From Lachnospiraceae bacterium (GTDB taxonomy: Bacteria > Bacillota > Clostridia > Lachnospirales > Lachnospiraceae): 46,668 nt of DNA. The stretch is taken from the NCBI GenBank assembly GCA_017550165.1, contig JAFZQH010000035.1, positions 1-46,668 on the forward strand, read 5' to 3'. Below, in pieces: positions 42,761 through 46,668 of the stretch. Each line of letters starts with the position of its first letter. Position 1 is the stretch's first letter. Both the position numbers and the translations under genes were made by a program. The notes under the pieces are model-generated. The model saw nothing but the letters and a program-made list of their open reading frames with translations. It was not told the origin of the DNA and did not search any database.

Positions 42761-43417
42761 TTATTGTTTCAGTATTATCGTCTTCCCGTCAAGCACTGCA
42801 TAACTTACGGCTTCCCCCTTTTTGAAGGATACATTTCCATTCAGTCCCTCCGTGATCTCTTTTATGATATTATCACAGGAACCACAGGACAGTGCGGCCT
42901 TGACAATAATGTCGGATGCGTAATCCGTAGCCAGGGGGATGACCCCCTCTGAAGCCATGATATATTGAAGTTTTCCTATAGAACTGTAGTTGCAGCTTAT
43001 CTCCCATATGTCACCGGCAGTCTTCTCGATAACGCTGCAGTGATCAAGTCCTTCCTTAACCGCAGCCTGATACGCCCTTACAAGCCCTCCTGTTCCCAGC
43101 AGCACTCCTCCGAAATATCTTGTCACTACCACAGCCGCATTATGGACCCCCTCTCCCATGAGGACCTCCAACATGGGGCGGCCTGCCGTACCGGAGGGCT
43201 CGCCGTCATCGGAGCACCTGGTTATCTCGTGGTTGTCTCCAATGGTAAAGGCATAACAGTTATGTCTTGCATCCCAGTTCTTTTTTCTTATCTCTTCGAT
43301 AAAAGACATGGCACTGTCAAGGTCAGACACAGGACGGAGCGTAGCAATAAAACGGGATTTCTTCTCCGTGATCTCCCCATTTCCCTCCTTATACAGGATC
43401 TTAATGCTATCCGCCAT
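42761..43417 (-). CDS. YigZ/IMPACT family protein
   Basis: A 218-residue protein of the YigZ (UPF0029/IMPACT) family. The N-terminal domain carries KKSRFIATLRPVSD, HNCYAFTIGDNHEITRCSDDGEPSGTAGRP in parts, and VVVTRYFGGVLLGTGGLVRAY; the C-terminal ferredoxin-like domain follows. Bacterial members bind nucleic acid or the ribosome and are connected to translation stress; the exact role is open. It lies 21 bp after the DUF6514-like gene. Confidence 0.9.
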   Translation of the reverse strand: MADSIKILYKEGNGEITEKKSRFIATLRPVSDLDSAMSFIEEIRKKNWDARHNCYAFTIGDNHEITRCSDDGEPSGTAGRPMLEVLMGEGVHNAAVVVTRYFGGVLLGTGGLVRAYQAAVKEGLDHCSVIEKTAGDIWEISCNYSSIGKLQYIMASEGVIPLATDYASDIIVKAALSCGSCDNIIKEITEGLNGNVSFKKGEAVSYAVLDGKTIILKQ

Positions 43418-43438
43418 GTGCCTTACCTTCCTTCCTGA

Positions 43439-43726
43439 TCATTCATACCATGATTCGTAGAGATCATCCAGACACTCATACATCTCAACCGGTGTAACCC
43501 TGTTATACATAAGTGTCCTTGCCAGCTTCTCAACACAGTTCCTTGAACCGGATATGGGATAAGATGTCTCCGTCTCCGAAACCATATCGTTTCCATAGGA
43601 GGATCCCTCCTCCTTGATAAGCTCTATGGAGTACAGATCCGATCTCTCAACAACATAGTATTCCACATTAAACTCCTTAACTCCTTCCTCACAAAATGCT
43701 CGCCCTACTAAATAACGTCTTTCCAA
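43439..43726 (-). CDS. Small DUF6514-like protein
   Basis: A 95-residue acidic protein without signal peptide or membrane segment. EYYVVERSDLYSIELIKEE and the C-terminal NRVTPVEMYECLDDLYESW resemble the DUF6514 proteins of Clostridia, which are of unknown function. The start codon is TTG at 43726 behind AGAGG (8 nt). It lies directly downstream of a promoter with a poor -35 preceded by eight Spo0A-like boxes, so it is the best candidate target of that array. Confidence 0.62.
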   Translation of the reverse strand: MERRYLVGRAFCEEGVKEFNVEYYVVERSDLYSIELIKEEGSSYGNDMVSETETSYPISGSRNCVEKLARTLMYNRVTPVEMYECLDDLYESWYE

Positions 43727-43773
43727 TTATCCAACCTCTGATTTTCCGGATCCTTGTTTTGTGCACGCCTAAA

Positions 43774-43802
43774 AGTATACTTGCATGAATGGGAAAAAGA
43801 AA
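43774..43802 (-). promoter_or_regulatory. Probable activator-dependent promoter of the DUF6514-like gene
   Basis: TATACT (43774-43779) on the minus strand is a good -10, but the -35 place (about 43797-43802) reads TTTCTT, a poor match. The start would be near 43767. The Spo0A-like boxes begin about 45 bp upstream of that, the arrangement of Spo0A-activated sigma-A promoters. Confidence 0.5.
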
Positions 43803-43811
43803 GTGTTTTCG

Positions 43812-43888
43812 TTCGACGATTCTCGACGCTTTTCGACATTTTTCGACGTTTTTCGACACTTTTCGACACTTTTCGACACTTTTCGACA
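43812..43888 (-). promoter_or_regulatory. Array of eight Spo0A-like boxes at a 10-bp period
   Basis: TTCGACA or close variants start at 43812, 43822, 43832, 43842, 43852, 43862, 43872 and 43882. Five are exact TTCGACA, which is TGTCGAA on the minus strand, the Spo0A-box consensus. Two end in G and one reads CTCGACG. Each is preceded by a T-tract in the same phase, so the DNA is probably intrinsically bent. It lies between the divergent DUF6514-like gene and the penicillin-binding protein gene. Confidence 0.7.
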
Positions 43889-43937
43889 TTTATACTACCA
43901 CCTATTATCTGCTCTTGCAATTTTTTTCCATTAATCC

Positions 43938-43966
43938 TTTATTTAATACTCAACATCTGGTATAAT
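43938..43966 (+). promoter_or_regulatory. Promoter of the penicillin-binding protein gene
   Basis: A perfect TATAAT (43961-43966), with a weak TTTATT (43938-43943) 17 bp upstream. The start would be near 43973. A GAAC/GTTC mini-hairpin follows in the leader. The Spo0A-like array ends about 85 bp upstream. Confidence 0.65.
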
Positions 43967-44014
43967 CATTCTTGACTGAACACAAGTTCAACCTTTCTTT
44001 TATGGGAGGATGAA

Positions 44015-46668
44015 ATGAATTACGGCAAAGAAAGCATCATGGCAACCCGTGATCCCGGAACAAGTAATAGAAAAAAAAATAAAAAGAGAACGGTGAGGGC
44101 CATCAAGGTGGTCCTGATCGCTTTCCTGGTCATCCTGGTAACGGGTCTTGGGCTATCCTTCGGCTTTATCAAGGGTCTTGTTGATTCTGCCCCCGATGTT
44201 TCCACAATAAATGTAGCTCCCTCCAAATTTGCTACGGTAGTATACGATGTTAACGGCAAGGAGGTTACCCGTCTGGTCCAGACCGGGTCTAACCGCGACT
44301 ATGTTACCATAGACAAGATCCCTGACTGCGTCCAAAAAGCATTTATCGCTATAGAGGATGAAAGATTCTACGCCCATAACGGGGTTGATATCCAGGGTAT
44401 CATAAGAGCCTTTATCGTAGGCATCAGTCGGCTCAGATTCAATGAGGGTGCCAGTACCATTACTCAGCAGCTTATAAAGAACAACGTCCTTACTGACTGG
44501 ACCAGTGAGAGTACCTTTCTTGATAAGATCAAAAGAAAGATCCAGGAGCAGTTTCTTGCCATCCAGATAGAAAAGAAGATGTCAAAAGAAACTATCCTGG
44601 AGTACTATCTGAACTCCATCAATCTGGGTCAGAACTGTCTTGGGGTCCAGACGGCTTCCAAACGTTACTTTGATAAGGATGTTTCGGAACTGACCATATC
44701 CGAGGCAGCAGTCATTGCCGCTATCACCCAGAATCCCACGGGCAACAACCCTATCACTAATCCTGATAACAACAATCAGCGTCGTGAAAAGGTTCTTAAC
44801 AATATGTACAAACATGAGTATATCACCCAGTCTCAGTTGAACGATGCCCTGGCAGATGACGTATACTCCAGAGTCCTTGTCACCAATCCCGTAGGGACAT
44901 CCCTATCCACTACCTCTTATTTCACAGATGAGCTCATCGAGCAGGTGGCAAAAGCCCTTAAAGAAGAGAAGGGCTACTCAGATACCCAGGCTTATAACGC
45001 TATCTACAGCGGCGGTCTCCAGATATATTCCACTCAGGACATGGAGATCCAGAAGATATGTGATGAAGAAGCCAACAATGATAAGAACTATCCCCAAAGG
45101 ATAGATTATGATCTTTCCTATCGGCTCACTGTCAAAAGATCTGACGGTTCCAACGAGAACTTCAGTGAGAATGACATGATCAAATACTTTAAGGAATCCA
45201 ACCCCGGATACACTACCATTTATAAGGATCAGGAGCAGGCAGAGGCTGATATAGAGACATTTAAGAAGCATGTTATGAACGAGGGCGATACCATTCCCGC
45301 AGGGGGAGAGACAAAGTACTATATTCCCCAGCCCCAGACCTCCGTCACCGTAATGGATCAGTCTACAGGTCAGGTTAGGGCCATCGTGGGCGGCCGTGGT
45401 GAGAAGATCGGTAACATGACCCTTAACCGGGCTACCCAGACTACCAAGCAGCCCGGTTCCTGTTTCAAAGTGCTGGCAGCTTTTGCACCGGCCCTCGATA
45501 CCGCGGGTGTCACTCTGGCTACTGCTATCCAGGATGCCCCCTACTCCTATTCCAACGGACGTCCCGTAAGGAACTGGTGGGGTGATTCCTACCGGGGCTT
45601 TGTTACCGTAAGGGAAGCTATCACCCAGTCCATGAACATCATTGCAGTTAAGACTATTACGGAGATCACACCCCAGCTGGGATTTGAATATCTCCTTAAC
45701 TTCGGGTTCACAACCCTTGTAGATCACAAGACCCTGGAGGACGGTTCGATTATAAGCGATATAGGCCAACCCACTGCCCTTGGAGGAATTTCAATGGGTG
45801 TGAAGAACGTGGAGATCACTGCTGCCTATGCTTCAATAGCCAATAAGGGCACCTATGTTGAACCAACCTACTTTACAAAGATCCTTGATTCCCAAGGCAA
45901 TGTCCTTTTGGAGAAGAAACCCACCACCAAGCAGGTACTGAAAGAACAGACAGCTTATCTTCTAACCAGTGCCATGCAGGACGTTATGACAAAAGGAACC
46001 GGCGCATCTGCCTGTCTCGCTAATATGCCTTGTGCAGGTAAGACGGGAACCACATCAGAGAATTACGATATATGGCTCTGTGCTTATACTCCATACTATA
46101 CGTGCTCCGTATGGGGAGGCTATGATGTCAATACCAGTCTTTCCAACACCGGTTTTCATCTGGCAATATGGAGAAGCATCATGACCAGGATCCATTCAGA
46201 TCTTCCGGTGAAAAACTTTACCATGCCCAGCGGCATTGTTACGGCCAATATATGCAAGAAATGCGGCAAACTGGCTATACCGGGTCTCTGCGATATGGAC
46301 CCCAGAGGAAGTATGGTGGTTACCGAATTATTCATGGAGGGAACTGAGCCTACAGAACCATGCACCTGTCATGTAGACTCTGATGGTTCTGTATATCAGG
46401 TACTTCCGGAGGGTGCATCCGGAGGAACCGCCGATGACCCGTATCTTATCAACAGTCCCTACTTTATTGACGAGGACGGATATTATCATTATACCGATTC
46501 TGAAGGCAACCAGATGATAGCTCCTCCGGGATCCTACTTCCCAAACCAGGAATTATACCAACGCCGCAACCCCGACGGCAATCTAGATCCGGGGAATGAC
46601 AATACGAACCCGAGAGATGATACCGGCGGCAACAGGGGCAATAGCAATAACAATAACAATAACAACAA
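44015..46668 (+). CDS. Class A penicillin-binding protein, truncated by the window end
   Basis: At least 884 codons are open. It is a bifunctional peptidoglycan synthase: a basic cytoplasmic tail, one membrane anchor (about 29-52), a GT51 glycosyltransferase domain with Glu 114 in EDERFYAH and GASTITQQLIKN, and a transpeptidase domain with Ser 482 in GSCFK, SMN (539-541) and KTG (676-678). After the domain, CKKC and other cysteines and CTCH follow (about 748-790), then an acidic region and a disordered Asn/Gly/Asp tail that runs out of the window. The SD is GGGAGG at 44004-44009. The stop codon is not visible. Confidence 0.95.
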   Translation, partial: MNYGKESIMATRDPGTSNRKKNKKRTVRAIKVVLIAFLVILVTGLGLSFGFIKGLVDSAPDVSTINVAPSKFATVVYDVNGKEVTRLVQTGSNRDYVTIDKIPDCVQKAFIAIEDERFYAHNGVDIQGIIRAFIVGISRLRFNEGASTITQQLIKNNVLTDWTSESTFLDKIKRKIQEQFLAIQIEKKMSKETILEYYLNSINLGQNCLGVQTASKRYFDKDVSELTISEAAVIAAITQNPTGNNPITNPDNNNQRREKVLNNMYKHEYITQSQLNDALADDVYSRVLVTNPVGTSLSTTSYFTDELIEQVAKALKEEKGYSDTQAYNAIYSGGLQIYSTQDMEIQKICDEEANNDKNYPQRIDYDLSYRLTVKRSDGSNENFSENDMIKYFKESNPGYTTIYKDQEQAEADIETFKKHVMNEGDTIPAGGETKYYIPQPQTSVTVMDQSTGQVRAIVGGRGEKIGNMTLNRATQTTKQPGSCFKVLAAFAPALDTAGVTLATAIQDAPYSYSNGRPVRNWWGDSYRGFVTVREAITQSMNIIAVKTITEITPQLGFEYLLNFGFTTLVDHKTLEDGSIISDIGQPTALGGISMGVKNVEITAAYASIANKGTYVEPTYFTKILDSQGNVLLEKKPTTKQVLKEQTAYLLTSAMQDVMTKGTGASACLANMPCAGKTGTTSENYDIWLCAYTPYYTCSVWGGYDVNTSLSNTGFHLAIWRSIMTRIHSDLPVKNFTMPSGIVTANICKKCGKLAIPGLCDMDPRGSMVVTELFMEGTEPTEPCTCHVDSDGSVYQVLPEGASGGTADDPYLINSPYFIDEDGYYHYTDSEGNQMIAPPGSYFPNQELYQRRNPDGNLDPGNDNTNPRDDTGGNRGNSNNNNNNN

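Noticed and set aside
43812-43888. CRISPR array
   Set aside because: The repeat unit is only 10 bp and has no unique spacers; no cas gene is present.
43689-43920. Overlapping small frames with repeated VEKCRK-type peptides
   Set aside because: They are translations of the 10-bp Spo0A-like array in several frames; the period is not a multiple of three and no ribosome binding site fits.

Overview
The window looks like chromosomal DNA from a motile member of the Lachnospiraceae (Clostridia). This is an inference from the gene content and order, without a database search. The indicators are a complete Firmicutes-type S10-spc-alpha ribosomal cluster with zinc-binding S14 and L36, an oversized L17, a KOW-domain gene between infA and map, an ECF-module/truA block, a YjfB-type motility protein behind a sigma-D-like promoter, strong A/G-rich ribosome binding sites and a Spo0A-box array. 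Almost every gene from 0.7 to 43.7 kb lies on the minus strand. Only yjfB at the left and a class A penicillin-binding protein at the right edge (cut by the window end) are on the plus strand.

Layout from left to right. 1-130: 5' end of a group II intron (minus strand) sitting just behind a terminator hairpin. 0.4-0.7 kb: yjfB. 0.7-4.1 kb: a cassette of an ion-transporter-superfamily carrier, a cytoplasmic CapA-like metallophosphatase and uridine phosphorylase. 4.3-9.0 kb: malQ-ecfA1-ecfA2-ecfT-truA. 9.1-25.3 kb: the ribosomal protein supercluster. It is transcribed from a good promoter near 25.29 kb through a structured leader of about 265 nt, has a second promoter before rpmJ, and ends in a terminator after rplQ. 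25.3-32.2 kb: branched-chain amino acid ABC system (livJ, terminator, livHMGF) followed by a cytidylate-kinase-like gene, a DUF1653 gene and a DJ-1 gene. 32.2-37.0 kb: a CdaR/PucR-type regulator, ftsE, ftsX, an S41 peptidase and a coiled-coil protein, plausibly one cell-envelope operon. 37.3-37.9 kb: a divergent WecG/TagA-like protein. 37.9-38.6 kb: a gene-free AT-rich stretch with a DnaA-box cluster. 38.6-40.0 kb: secreted SH3/NlpC-P60 hydrolase with a WalR-type site in its leader. 40.0-42.5 kb: acyl-ACP thioesterase, cvfB and trxB. 42.6 kb: tRNA-Gln(CUG). 42.8-43.7 kb: YigZ-family and DUF6514-like genes. 43.8-43.9 kb: eight Spo0A-like boxes at an exact 10-bp period in the divergent promoter region. 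44.0 kb to the end: penicillin-binding protein.

Most genes are housekeeping: translation, secretion, ECF vitamin uptake, amino acid uptake and cell-wall growth. The most notable signals are regulatory DNA rather than new proteins: the phased Spo0A-like array (43812-43888), the DnaA-box cluster far from any dnaA gene (38226-38296), the WalR-like site on a cell-wall hydrolase gene (39952-39968), the sigma-D-like promoter of yjfB, the S10 leader and the group II intron end. I found no CRISPR array, toxin-antitoxin pair, prophage or clear novel multi-gene defence system.
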